Assembly (NCBI GenBank): GCA_900312665.1
Contig: ONZQ02000020.1
Span: 62,001-126,000, forward strand
Reading direction: 5' to 3'
DNA from: Cephalotrichum gorgonifer
Lineage: Eukaryota > Ascomycota > Sordariomycetes > Microascales > Microascaceae
DNA length: 64,000 nucleotides
Part shown: positions 46,222 through 57,679 of the stretch, piece by piece
Numbering within the stretch: the first letter of the stretch is position 1
How the letters are laid out: every line of letters begins with the position of its first letter
The notes under the pieces: generated by a model
Databases searched by the model: none
What the model was told of the DNA's origin: nothing
The model's input: only the letters and a program-made list of their open reading frames with translations
Position numbers and translations under genes: made by a program

Positions 46222-48189
46222 TCACTCAGCTGTCGTCTCCGTCTCCTTACCACCCGGCTTCTGCCCATAAACGACATAGCTAGTCCAGTTAGTTCCTCTA
46301 ACGCCCATCCCAATGCAGGAATAAATCATGAAAAACTCACAAAGGCCAGTACGCATGGATCTTCAAGTCCTTGATATCCTTCCTCAGCATGGCCGAGAAG
46401 ACCAAGATCTCCTCCTCGCTCCAACCCAGTCCCTTCTGGAACAGCCTCATTGTCATTCCCTCAAGGTTCTCCAGCAGATTGTGCTGCTCCCACGCGCCGA
46501 TAAGCTTCAGGCGCTTGTCCTTGGCCCACGGGCCCGTCGGCATCTTGTAGATTTCCTCCGTGACGTTCTCAAGGCCGCGCTCCTCGAACCAGCCGCGCCA
46601 GCGCATGGGGTCGTCGACGGGGGTGCCGAACTTGTCGGTGGAGGTCTTGAGGTTGTCGGACATGGCTTGGAGATGGGAGGTCGCGGGGACGGTGTCGTCG
46701 TCGCATTGGAGGACGCCGGTGACGCAGTGGAATTCCATCCAGCCGCCGGGCTTTAGGTGTCTAGAGGGGGTAAGTAAGTTTGGGGGTCGTGCGGGATGAG
46801 TAATAGATGGTAAAGGTTGGAGGAAGGAGGGACGATGGGGGAAGGACGGAAGGTGAGCGTAAGATGAGCGGAATACACACTTATAGCACTGGTCGATGAG
46901 CCTGGGGAAGTCGCGTATGGAGGCAATCAGGTCCCTGGCGAAGATGAAGTCTGCCGAGTTTTCCTTCCATGTCCAGTCCTGCTCGATGTCGTCCAGCTCG
47001 AACTGGCAGTTGGGAGGAACCCTGTCCACGACGGAGTTAGAGATATATAAAGGTGCACCGTCGGGCGTAAACCTACCATTCCGGCTGCGTCGGCGCAATG
47101 TCTACCCCCACAACCTAACGCGTCGCAGGTCAGCGTAGCCCTTCGATGATGAATGAGCAGTATACCCCTGGAGCGAATTGACCGTACCTGTGCGCTAGGA
47201 TATTCTTCCGCCACATCTATACACCATATGCCTAAACTCGCTTAGCATCGGCTACTCCACCCCACAGGCAGGATGTCGTCGTCGAAAATAGTTACCGGTA
47301 CCACACCCTAGATCCAAAATGCGCTGGGGATCCTCGCCTATCGGAGATAGAAACAGTTTCTTGTCGAGCAGGGCCGAGTACTTTACGTGGCACAGGTCGA
47401 TCCTATCGAGCTCCTTGTCGTCCATGGGGAAGCCATATTCTTTCATTAGTCAATTAGCGTCGAGATTGACTTATTTGAGTGAGGAAGGGGGGAAGGAAGT
47501 TGGGGCTTAAAAAGAATGCTCGATGCCCACCTTCTTTCCCGTAGACTGCGTACGTCCGCCGGCCTTCGCCCACAACGCCCTTTATAACGGATTCGCTGAT
47601 GGAGGTTAGGGAGGACCTGCTTCCGGTGTCGGCGCCCTGGGGCGTCCATCAGCATGCCGGAGATAAATTTGGAAGAAGGGGGGGGAGTAGAATTCCAGAC
47701 TGAGAAAAGAAAAACAAATGAAGAAAAAATAGCGATAACTGCTATCGGGCGAATACAGATACAGAATCGTAGGAAAGGGGGGATAGTTTGCGTGATGCAC
47801 GTCATACCTCGTCCTGTTCCTCCTGGGCGGCTGCGAGTGCCTCGTCGTCGAACTGGAAATGACATAGTTAGCAGGCATCCCCCACCACTCCGCTGCCAAG
47901 ACTTTCTTCAATATATCGGTGGGGCCGGTGGGCTTCCGGAGGGTTTGGTTAATCGGGTGACATGAAGCGCCAATGAGGAGGTGGTTGGAGGTGGTTGGAA
48001 GAGGGGGAGCAAGGGCGGAAGGCAGTGGAGGGGTCAAAATGGTGGGACAGGGACAGGGGTGGGCAGGGCAAAAAGCCATTAACCAAGCGGTAATCTGCAG
48101 GGTTAAGCTGCCCACTGGCGTTAGAAAACACATACCTCGTCGGGTGCAATGGGGGCCGTAGCGAGGGGGGCCGCACTTGGACTCGCCAT
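46222..48189 (-). CDS. LaeA/UMTA-like SAM-dependent methyltransferase, 349 aa
   Basis: Nine exons sum to 1050 nt: 48189-48136, 47852-47808, 47636-47531, 47439-47296, 47231-47188, 47114-47077, 47021-46881, 46760-46341 and 46279-46222. The acidic, Ala-rich leader (MASPSAAPLATAPIAPDE) is followed by SSLTSISESVIKGVVGEGRRTYAVYGKEEYGFPMDDKELDRIDL (seen in pieces across exons 3-4). Motif I ILDLGCGTG is at residues 109-117, then IWCIDVAEEYPSAQVVGVDIAP, then VPPNCQFELDD, and HLKPGGWMEF. All are landmarks of fungal LaeA-like class I methyltransferases, which include regulators of secondary metabolism and enzymes of unknown substrate. It diverges from an O-methyltransferase gene at 49853 across 1.66 kb. 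The small exons (38-54 nt) were set by phase and splice consensus. Confidence 0.88.
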
Positions 48190-49852
48190 GGCTGGCCGAG
48201 CAAGAACAGCGGAAGAGAAGTAGGGGGTAAGAGAATACGGCAGGGGTCGTGAGGGATTTTGCGCCCCGGAAACGTCCTTCAAGCTGTGCACGCTTTTACC
48301 TCCGATAGAAGTACTACGTAGTGGGCAGGTCGAAGTCAAAAAGAAAGAAGAGCGCGTGGATCAGGGATGTGGGAGAAGCGAAGAGAAAACCAGGGAAATC
48401 CCAGTGTAGATATATATTGACAGCGCAAGCGCCCGTATCAATTTAGGATGGGACGGATGTAGCTGAATTATTTGTACCATATCGCAGGTAGTAATATCTT
48501 CCCGCGCTCGGGAGCGATCCTCCACACCCCCCTCTTCCCCTCCCGAAGTTGAGACCAAGTGGAGCCAATCAGCCGTCGAGATCGTCGGTGTCGTTCCCCG
48601 ATGCATGCCACTTCCCGTCCGCCCAGGTGGATGCAGTGCATATTGCGAAGTCAGTCCCGGTACCATACCCAGCATACTCGGCACCCACCTCCCGGCTGAG
48701 GGCGGAGGAGATGGGGGCCAAGGAACAAATTCATGTGAGAGGGACATTTTGCGTGGGTTCTGTGCTGCCCCTCCGTCAGTTTATGGCCAAGAAATGCCCA
48801 CACCAGGAGTATATTACTCGTACGAACACGTGGAAGATGCGATAGCCCCAAGCGAACTCCGCTTCTGTCCTACCAAGTGGGTCTACAAGGGTCGGGGAGA
48901 CATTCTATGTTCCGAACCGACGTCCCGCTACGCACTAAGGCAGCTAAAGGGTATTAGAGGGGCGCTATCCTCATCATGAGGTGCAAGTCGAATAAGTCCA
49001 AGGAGCATCCATGAGGATACTTCTACACTGCGCAGAGTATTGTAACACATGCTATGTTGTGCGAGGCTAAATGCTCTTAACCGATGGAGCTGACGGCCGC
49101 TTATCACCTGTCACCTATCGCTGTCGCCTTTTCTTCTGTCCAAACACTCTTGCTCCCAGTATTACCGGATATAGAAGGAGATGTGGATCCAGGGGCGCTA
49201 GTACTGTGTGTGACGTGGTGAAGAGATGCATACTACTGTAGGGGAGCTAGGCCTGAGAACGACGGATCATTCAAGGAGAGGAGGGGTGGAGTGGGGAGGG
49301 AATATGAAGACCGACGAATTAAGTGAGTGATAACCCTCTCTAGAATGAATTGCCCCCCTCTCCGATCATAGGGTTGTATTTCCAAGTTCTGGCTACACCT
49401 TCATCTTTCAAGACTAATTAGCGCCACTTTCAAGGGTCTCGAGGGTTTGAAGTCATCCCGCACGTTTCCGTCACAAGCCAAGCCACTAAACGGGATCTAC
49501 TCCAGCTCGGCGCTCCTCCCCCGCTCCTATCTTCCCCACGAAGAAGTGGAGCTATTACTCGTATGGCCTGGGTTCCTTTCATCCTTAGTCCCTCGTTTCA
49601 ATGCGCCGATCTGGGGAATCTCCCTTACCTCTTTAACCTGTCACCTTGCTTCTTAAGCCACCATCGCCCTTTTACCATTCCCTCGGGTCAGCGCCGAAAA
49701 TATCTCCACATCACAAGGACATTACGATCGTCCTTCTCCTACCACCCCAATAGTAACGTTGAATCCACTTCCCGGAAACAGTTTCGGCGCATTCATATCC
49801 GCACCCCGCATTAACCGAAACACTCCGCAAACAAACCCACCCAAGAAGCAGT
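48190..49852. promoter_or_regulatory. Divergent intergenic region between the two methyltransferase genes
   Basis: 1.66 kb between two divergent starts. Open frames inside (48361-48979, 49447-49814) overlap in several frames and lack domains. No specific operator was identified. Shared regulation is possible from layout only. Confidence 0.35.
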
Positions 49853-51183
49853 ATGCCCGCCGACGTGTCCGCGGCCCTCGCCGAGGCCAAGGCCCTCGTC
49901 GCCTCCCTCGAGGCCTACGACGGCTCCGCGGCCCAGCACCTCACCCTCCTCAAGCAGACCGACCGCGTGCGTTCCGCCCTCGAGGAGCCCTACGACATCG
50001 GCATCCGATGGCTCGAGAACATGAGCGCGGCCGCGGCCCTCTACGTCCTCATCCACATCGGCGCCTTCGAGAAGATCACCGCCGGAGACGGCGTCACCGC
50101 GGCCGAGCTGGCGAAAGCTAGCAACGTCGACGTCTCCATCATAACCCGCACCATGCGCATCCTCGTCGCCAACGGCATCGCCGTCGAGACTGGTAACGAC
50201 ACGTACGCCTCCAACGTCCTGTCCGACGTCTTCCAGCCCCCCGCCCTGGGCTCCTTTGTCTGCGTGTGCGTGGACTTCATGAGGACGTGGGGTGCCATCC
50301 CGCAATACGCAAAGGCCCACGAGCCGGCGGACCTGTACGACATCAAGAAGAGCCCCTTTGCGTTCGCGGCCGGCCACGAGGGGAAGACGTACTACGACGT
50401 CATCAGCCTGGACCCGAAGCAGAGGAACCTGTGGAACATTACGCTGCAGAACATGGAGAAGAACTTCCCCATCATAGACATGTTCCCGTTCCCGTCGCTG
50501 AAGGATCAGGTCGAGAAGGAGCCCGAGCGGCCCTTCATCGTCGATGTCGGCGGGGGCAGGGGGCAGGCGCTGTTGGCGATCAAGGAGCATTGCGGCGGGA
50601 CGTTTGGCGGGAAGCTGATCTTGCAGGATCTGCCTATTGTTATCGACTCGCTGAAGCCGGAGGACATTCCTGATATTGAGCCCATGACGTACGATATTTT
50701 CACGCCGCAGCCGGTGAAGAGTACGATTCAGTTCCTTTTCTCTCCCTCCCCTCCCCCGTATCGCCTCACCCGTTCTGCACTATCCCCCACCTGTTGCAGC
50801 CCGTGGGCCAAAAATAAGGAAAGAAAGCGAGGGAAAAAACGCTGACTAGGTGACTTGCAGACGCCCACGTTTACCTCATGCGCCGCCTCCTCCACGACTT
50901 CTACAACCCCGTTTGCGTCTCTATCCTCAGCAACACCGCCTCCGCCATGGGACCCGACTCCCGCCTCCTGATCTGCGACATGCTCGTGCCGGAGCGCGTC
51001 GAGGTCGGCGGCGCCGTGGACCTATACTGGCTGGACTTCTCGCTGCTTACCATTAGCGGGAAGGAGAGGACGATGGAGGAGTTCAAGGACATCACTGACC
51101 AAGCTGGCCTGGAGATCGTGGCGGTGCATCCGTCTGGGTTGGGGAGGACAATTATGGTGGAGACAAGGCTTAAGAGGGAGTAG
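49853..51183 (+). CDS. COMT-type O-methyltransferase, 396 aa
   Basis: Two exons, 49853-50720 and 50861-51183, sum to 1191 nt; the intron is 140 nt (GTACGA...TTGCAG). Start MPADVSAALAEAKALVASLE. An N-terminal helical dimerisation domain with a winged-helix (VTAAELAKASNVDVSIITRTMRIL) is followed by SAM motif I FIVDVGGGRGQAL (residues 228-240), the LQDLP block, and the catalytic His301 in MRRLLHDF. The layout is that of fungal O-methyltransferases that methylate phenolic or polyketide hydroxyls. No polyketide synthase or other backbone gene is in view, so its substrate is unknown. It is divergent from the LaeA-like gene. Confidence 0.93.
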
Positions 51184-51855
51184 TGGGGTGTTATTAGGAG
51201 GTAGGTCTGAGGGTTGAGCGCGAAGGTCTGTCTCCGCTTCGTTTTGGAGGTGAGGCGAGACTAGAGTAGAATAGTTTCGCGTCCCCCATGTGCGGAGGAA
51301 TGGGCCCATATTCTAATGAAACTCGATTATTGACATTTACGGCGGACCGTACGAACACATATGGGGAGAAAATTCTGGCGAGAGTCCCCGTCTTATTATA
51401 CGCTCTCCCCAATGATCCGTAGATCAGGGGTTACACCAATGTCTTGCCGCCCGTGCAGCCGTGTCACCCGTGCACAGTCATCAAGGATGATCGTATACTT
51501 AGTTACCATATTACGTATAAGTATCATGCTAACTCCCACTCGAGTGATTCAGGATTACCGGCCTTAGAGCAAAAGAAAATGGCATTCTAGCTTAGACTCC
51601 TGTCTGGAGTAAATTTGACTCATACCGTTCCCGTAGCCGTGATCCCATCATACAAAGTTTTATCCCTGCTGCCATAAGGTGGCCCAGCCTACCATGCCCC
51701 ATATCATGTTATTGTATCCGTTTTCCTACTAATATCCCCGACATCAACCTATCCGAAGCCGCACACAGATAGCTGCTATCCCAGAAGCCCATGTCGTCAG
51801 AAGGACGCGCTTCCTAACCCCGATTCTTTTGCACAGAATCTAGGACACTAGCGGC
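51184..51855. other. Intergenic, 3' flanks of O-methyltransferase and low-complexity gene
   Basis: 672 bp between two convergent 3' ends. No gene recognised. Confidence 0.5.
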
Positions 51856-53029
51856 TCAGTGGTTATGCCCACCTGCAGCTCCAGCACCGTTCCCCGCCGC
51901 GTTCCCTGCTCCCTTCCCAGCGCCGCCGTTTCCTCCTCCATTGTTTCCATTATCGGCGGCATCGTCCCCAGCCTCGGCATCCGCTTCAGCGCCGGCATCC
52001 GCCTCAGCGCCAGCATCCGCGCCAGCGCCAGCATCAGCCTCAGCTCCAGCGTCCGCTCCAGCTCCGGCGTCTGCTCCAGCTCCGGCGTCCGCTCCAGCTC
52101 CAGCATCTGCACCAGCCTCAGCGTCCGCTCCAGCCCCAGCCCCGGCGTTAGCATCCCCATTGTTGTTTGCACCGCCGTTGCCTCTGCCGTTGCCGTTATT
52201 TCCCTTGCCGTTGCCTGTGTTGCCGGCGTTCGCTCCAGCCCCGGCCCCAGCTCCCGCGTTGGCCGCCCCATCGTTGTTTGGACCGCCGTTGCCTCTGCCG
52301 TTGCCATTGTTTCCCCTGCCGTTGCCCGTGTTGCCTGCGGCATTGCCGTTGTTGCCTGCGCCGTTACCGTTGTTTCCAGCGCCGTTCCCATTGTTGCCTG
52401 CACCATTGCCATTGTTGTTTGCGCCGCCGTTTCCTCTGCCGTTGCCGTTGTTTCCCCTCCCGTTGCCTGCCCCGGCATTTCCAGCCCCATCGTTTACAGC
52501 AGTACCATTACCGGCTCCAGCCGCACCTCCAGCTAAGTTACAACCTTGACCCGCGTTGCCCGCTTGAGCGGCGCCGCCAGCTTCGGTTGCGTTGCCCGCT
52601 TCGGTTGCGTTGCCTGCTTGAGCAGCGTCACCGGCTTGAGCAGCGTCGCCGGCTTGAGCAGCGTCGCCGGCTTCAGCGGCGTCACCAGCTTGAGCAGCGT
52701 CGTCACCCTGATCGTTGTTGTCACCCTGGTCGTTGTTGTCACCTTGATCGTCGTTGTTCCCTTGAGCATTGTCATCCTGACCCGCGTTATCGGCTTGACC
52801 CGCGTTGCCGGCTTGAGCTGCGTTGTCGCCTTTGTTCTTGCCGCCGCCCTCGTGTCTAACAACGAGAGCACCTTCCACGTCGACCACCGGGCTTCTGATT
52901 GCCGCTCCGCAAGCAAGACCCGCGGAGACTAGTTTGCGTTAGCATGATGATCCGATGGTGCCTTCGGAGTCGGCGGGCAGGGATAGAGGTGAACTTACGG
53001 AGGGTGAGGATCATAGAAACGCGAACCAT
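51856..53029 (-). CDS. Secreted low-complexity Gly/Asn/Ala/Asp-rich repeat protein, 367 aa
   Basis: Two exons, 53029-52999 and 52928-51856, sum to 1104 nt; the intron (70 nt) has a GTAAGT donor and an ACTAG acceptor. The splice produces a signal peptide, MVRVSMILTLLSAGLACGAA, which is the main reason to accept this strand and start. After about 40 residues the protein is almost wholly repetitive: AGDAAQ/AGNATE units, DQGDNN units, then NGNGAGN/RGNNGNG units, then AGADAG/AEADAG units, ending in HNH. The mature part has essentially one cysteine (GQGCNLAGG). No domain. Long open frames on the plus strand here are shadows of the repeats. It is likely an extracellular or wall-associated disordered protein. 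Confidence 0.78.
51940..52830. repeat. Coding tandem repeats (hexa- to 15-bp units)
   Basis: Imperfect tandem arrays: GC-rich GCATCAGCGCC-like units at 51960-52150, two copies of an approximately 105-bp block (GNTGNGKGNNGNG / GNTGNGRGNNGNG) at about 52140-52330, TTGCCATTGTTGCC-type units at 52330-52470, and 15-18-bp GCGTCGCCGGCTTGAGCA units at 52610-52710. Length variation between strains would be expected. Confidence 0.75.
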
Positions 53030-54366
53030 GATGTCGGTAAGATCGAGGTGGACTCGTAGCAGGGAAAGGTATAATAATGTGTGGTGAGTTCCGATGTGAA
53101 ATAGAAGAGGATTGCTAAAATGGGTGGTGTAGCCTGTACACTCTAGTGGTTGAAGATGGCCGGAGTCGTGCGTCGCTGATCTACGCGACGGTGGAATGAA
53201 CCGGGTGTGAAAAAAAAATGATATAAAAGACGGGAGTGATGAAATGAACAAGGGCGCAAAATGGGCTAAATGCCTGGGAACAGCCGACTTGCAGTTGAGG
53301 TGCAGTGCTGTAGAATCAGGGGAGGAAATGGGGCAGACATGAGTTCGGTTATATACGTCTCGCCACTACATCTTCTCTAAGGGATGAGGAGAAAGAGCAG
53401 GAACAGGGCTCCCTCTCATCAGTTCCTGTCACGGCGCTCGTCTCGAACTGCTCCAAATCAAGCTCAAGATCAGCGGTGCGCAAATCATGGCCTTGTTCAA
53501 TAGGCGCTGGGCCATATCATCTGTGGTCGAGAATAGGGGCGAGACAAGACTCCGCCAGGGGGCCAACCCCGGTTGTCTCAGCTTTAACCGGGGGGCCACG
53601 GCCTGAGCTGTGCGCGACCAGGTCACTGGGGAGCGACTAGGTACATGCAATACTGCTTGTGAAGTGGGCTCACTTTCCCCTCTGGGTATTGTGCCTGAAA
53701 CAGGGTGGCCCGGCCGAACGGTTTGGGACTGCCAAGAAAAGTTAAATAAAAGGCCAAGGAAAATCCAATAATAGAAGTGAGCCCCTGGGAGCTCTGCCGG
53801 CCGATCTGATTTTCCTTGGATCTGCAAACGCACCACGTTTTATCGGTGCCGCGGGGCAAGGAGAGTGCCAAGAGTCTGAAACGGGGCGGAGTGAGCTCGG
53901 ACCCGGCAATCATGCGGGGGTTGAATTGTGGACCAGGTGCTCGTCGCACCATGACGATGGCGACATGTCCCACTTGCACGCGGGGTAGGTTCGCCTTGTT
54001 GATTGGCTGGTGCAGCGCGCAAGGTCGGAGCCGGGTCCGTCCGGGTGTCCGGGAGCGAGTGAGGATGGACACTGGACACGGACACGACACTGCGCCGCAC
54101 TCTAGCTTCGAACATGGTGTTGTGCGCAGTGCGCAAGATAATAAGGAAGAGAGCTCAATCAAGATGTTCGGTTTGCAGTCGTCAAATTCATCATTAAGAA
54201 ATCTTGCTACTTTCCCACCTGGGCAGAAGGTAATAGGAGATATATATGGCCCTATTATGAACTATCAGAGCGGCGTGGACCCTCGACACTGAACAACGCG
54301 ACGCTCCTTCACATCGGGGCTGCTTCAGCCCTTGCCTCCCTACTGATTAACCCCCGGGTAACCGCA
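53030..54366. other. Intergenic, 1.3 kb
   Basis: It contains the promoter of the low-complexity secreted gene and the 3' flank of the deaminase-like gene. Open frames at 53429-54292 on both strands overlap and show no domain. Nothing recognised. Confidence 0.45.
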
Positions 54367-56579
54367 TCAGCGTCCGCGCCCGCGGGCACCCGGCCATTGG
54401 CGTCCAGGGCCGACAAGTGCACGTCGCCCACGGAAGACAATCGTAGTGCGGTCGCCCTCGTCCTCGTCTCGAGGTTGCCAAACCGCATAGGGCGGCACTC
54501 TCCATGATCCGCCACCCCTGCTGTTCCACTCCTGCCCACTGCCCCTGTTCCTGCTGGACCCCTGTCCACTTCGGTAAGAAGAGGTCAATGAGTCGTCGCG
54601 GGCGTAGGTCCTTGGTGATGCCGGCGCCGCGGGGGTGGGAGCTCTCCATGACCCGCCCATTCGCCAGTTCGCCTGTTGTCCTCCGAGCCCGTTCCAACCA
54701 TCGCCTGATCCGTCCCGCTGAGAAGTGGTGGGCAAGTCGTCGCTGTCATCGCGGTCGTCCCCGGCATCACCCGACACGCTGAGCTGGTCCGTACTCACGG
54801 GAACGGGGCCTCCCAGGGATAGGTTTGCGAGCGCCATCAAATCCTTGGAATACTTATCCGTCGAATCGTGGTCTCTCCGCTCTGAGAGCTTGTTAACCAA
54901 GGTCGTTTTGATATCAGCGATGACCCGGCCCTTGATCCTGTGCCCTAGCAGCATACGCTCACGTTGGTCATCCCGGCCGCCCTCGCATGCAGAAACCTCT
55001 TCTTTGAAAACCTCGTGCATGAGCCACGACGTGTAGAGATTCCGATGAGAAGGGCGCACCTCCACGGCTGTGCCGTGCTCCTGGAAGTAGTACGAGCACA
55101 GCAGACAAGTCGGCTTGCTGCTGCCGATATAGCTGTATCCTCTAAAGAATTCGTCCGTGAAAGTCCCCCCATATGTCGTCTCTAGCCATCGATGGAGCTG
55201 CACCTCGGCGTGGACGACGAACTTCGTGTCCTTCTTCGGCCACCGCTTCTGGAGGCGTTCATTCATCTCGTGCTTGGTACTCAGCTGGGCCGCAAAGTCC
55301 TTGAGCTTCTCCAGGAGCATTGACTCGGACGTGATCTTCCCCACGATATCCTCCGCGGTGGGTGGTTTAAGTGTTAATAGACGAAACAGCGGAGTGGCCG
55401 AGGGAACGTAGCGAACTTCGAAGTCGTCAAAGAGCATAGGCCATAGCTCGTGTGCCCGGAAAAACGCTTCGATGGCGTCCTCGTAGGCGGTGAGGCGGTC
55501 CGTTATGTGTCTCATTTCCTGCCAGCAGGCGAATTGGCTACCCCGGTCTTCCTCCGTGACGGCACGTTGTACGATTTCTTGAAACAGCGACTCCGATCGC
55601 CGAATGGCCAATAATTGCTCAATAAGCTCGATCGTAGCGTCTGCAAATTGGGATCTCCCATCTTTAAAAACAACAAACCGGAGAAAAGGCCCAGTCAGTA
55701 GACGCACTAGCTAGATTCGTCGAGCGGGTATGGATGACATGTAAAGGAACTCACCTGAAGATTGAGCTATCCCCGATAGCCGCGCCGCGGTAGTAGTCAA
55801 GTGAGCCATCCTTTCGAGCTCGCGACGGAGGTTGAGACCTGCAATGTTTCCGTGGAGTTAGCTTCGGGGTAGTTAATAGAGCCAAGGAGAGAGTGACGTC
55901 TCGAGTATCAATCGTACGTACCCCCAGGAGTGTGGTCTCTCTGACACCTCGATATACAGCCCTCTCCATCTTCACCTCCCTCGAGGTATTCTTTCAACTT
56001 TCGCAAGTAGGCCCCCACCCGAACTCTGGTCAGAGTGAGAATGGACCGGAGGATTCTTTTCCGGAGGGCGGGAATGTCAACATGCTTCGTCTTACTCCGC
56101 TCTGGCACCATTTTGAGGATGTCCTCCAGACTCCTCGCCACGTGCTCCATCTGATCCTCGTCTCGGTCATTGCAGCTGAAGACGAAGATAACCTTGTCCG
56201 GTCGCTGGAGAACGGCACTGGCCGAGACAGAATCTCCTCCGTATTCAGTCTGACATACGAGGGCCACGCGGTTGACGAAATCGTGGAATGTTTGTTTCGC
56301 ATCCTGGCCCGTCTCCTGGGGTGTGCCGCTGCGGCTACGTCTCTCCATTTCCGGACTCTTCACCAGCGCATTGAGTAGCATCAGAGGAAAGTACAGCTGC
56401 CTTTTCAATCCTGGCTGTAGCCCGACCAGTTCTCCCTTGTAGAGGGTGTCCACTTGAAGTGTCGCGTCAGCCTGATACGTTATCTTGGAGAATGCGTTAT
56501 CGAGACTCGTAGGCAGCTTACCAGAGTAGGTTTCTTGTCGGCCATCGTTATTAGAAGGGATTAATATCGTACCCGGCAT
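54367..56579 (-). CDS. OTT_1508-like deaminase-fold protein with Arg/Gly-rich tail, 693 aa
   Basis: Three exons, 56579-55922, 55838-55755 and 55706-54367, sum to 2082 nt. Start MPGTILIPSNNDGRQ. Residues 1-247 are a helical N-terminal region. The deaminase-type zinc signature is HAEVQLH (His413, Glu415) and KPTCLLC (Cys448, Cys451), the HAE...CxxC pattern of the fungal OTT_1508-like deaminase family. After about residue 530 the protein becomes disordered, with Ser/Gly/Arg-rich segments (SSRNRGSGQEWNSRGGG) and a C-terminus ending GARGRGR, an RG-rich tail like those of RNA-binding proteins. The family's substrate is unknown; a nucleic acid or nucleotide deaminase role is inferred from the fold only. 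Its promoter faces the C2H2 gene at 57680. Confidence 0.88.
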
Positions 56580-57679
56580 TGTGGCGAGAAGAAATGAAGC
56601 TTGATAAGAGTAATCAAGGTGATAAATGAGCTTCGTATGTCTTGAAAAAGATTCGGCGTGCTTGAAACGACTTGGAAAGGGGTTACGAAGGAAAGATAGA
56701 AGCGGCGCCCGCCCCCCTTTATCTTTTTTCGTCAACTTGTGGAAGTCAAGACGGGCTAGTACAATCCAATACTGATGCCGGTACGCGAGCCACAATCGCA
56801 ACAAGAGGAGTGCTATCTTAGACTCTCCATCCACCTCCAAGATGCAGGTCGCATGCCTTGAATAGGGAAATGCGCGGCACGCACAAGTAGGCGTTGAGCA
56901 GGCGACCACGACTGCAATGTGGCGTCTGCAGGAAGAGGAGGCATCTTCTGCAGCTTATCGTTAGATTTGACGGGGATTTTCGAATGAAGGTTCTGCTCTT
57001 CTCCGTACCGCCAAGTTCACTTTCCATTTTACGAGCACCTAGCTTTACACCGCTCATATCATGCTAGCCTGGCCCTGGATTTCCGAGTTTTGCAGCTCGT
57101 GCTGGCGCTCTTTCTCTGGGATGGTGTGTAGCCACGTTGGCATGCGGCCAATCCCATCGCCGGCGGATGGACCCTTTCAATCAGACCTCGATGGTCGCGC
57201 ATGCATTGCTGGTGCTCCAGGCGGGGTTGCTATTGAGGTCGTATTTTCATTCGCCAATTCCAAGAATCTGATAGAAGGTAATAGATGTGCAGTTTTGCGC
57301 GTTGGGTACGACCAGCGGGCCCGGGGAGCAACTACTACGACTGCTGGCTGGGGATATCAGTCGTATGGGATTATTCCTGTCTTATATCACAGGCCACAAG
57401 TATTAAAGGTGGGAAAGAGAACGTTTTGTCGATTCTGGCTTGACTCCTTCCCTCGCCAGGCGGGATAGCGGGGCCCTAGAAAAGCTCCCTGGGAGGTAAG
57501 TTTCAATTCTCACCTAACTATTAACGTCCATTCTGGAGTTTCGGCATACTGATAAAAACGAGTAGGTTCATTGGATCGGGGCCTATGAAGGTGGTATGTA
57601 CGGGCAACGTCCATCAGAGGGTAGTTGTCGACCTTGGGACCATAGTGCCAGTGTCCAAGCCACTTCCTAAAGCCCCAAA
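56580..57679. promoter_or_regulatory. Divergent region between the deaminase-like and C2H2 genes
   Basis: 1.1 kb between divergent starts. A plus-strand ORF with ATG at 57061 (135 codons, stop 57468) shows no domain and may be chance. No specific regulatory site identified. Confidence 0.35.

Noticed and set aside
51859..52859. Three long plus-strand open frames (up to 230 codons) over the low-complexity region
   Set aside because: They are shadows of the repeat units. Only the minus-strand frame gains a signal peptide with a proper intron and a natural stop.
53816..54292. Plus-strand 158-codon open frame
   Set aside because: It begins at a non-ATG codon, has no domain and overlaps an equally open minus frame.
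55922..56909. Upstream start for the deaminase-like gene near 56909
   Set aside because: The added segment has low-complexity, non-conserved appearance, while the ATG at 56579 gives a clean start (MPGTILIPSNN) with a normal promoter distance.
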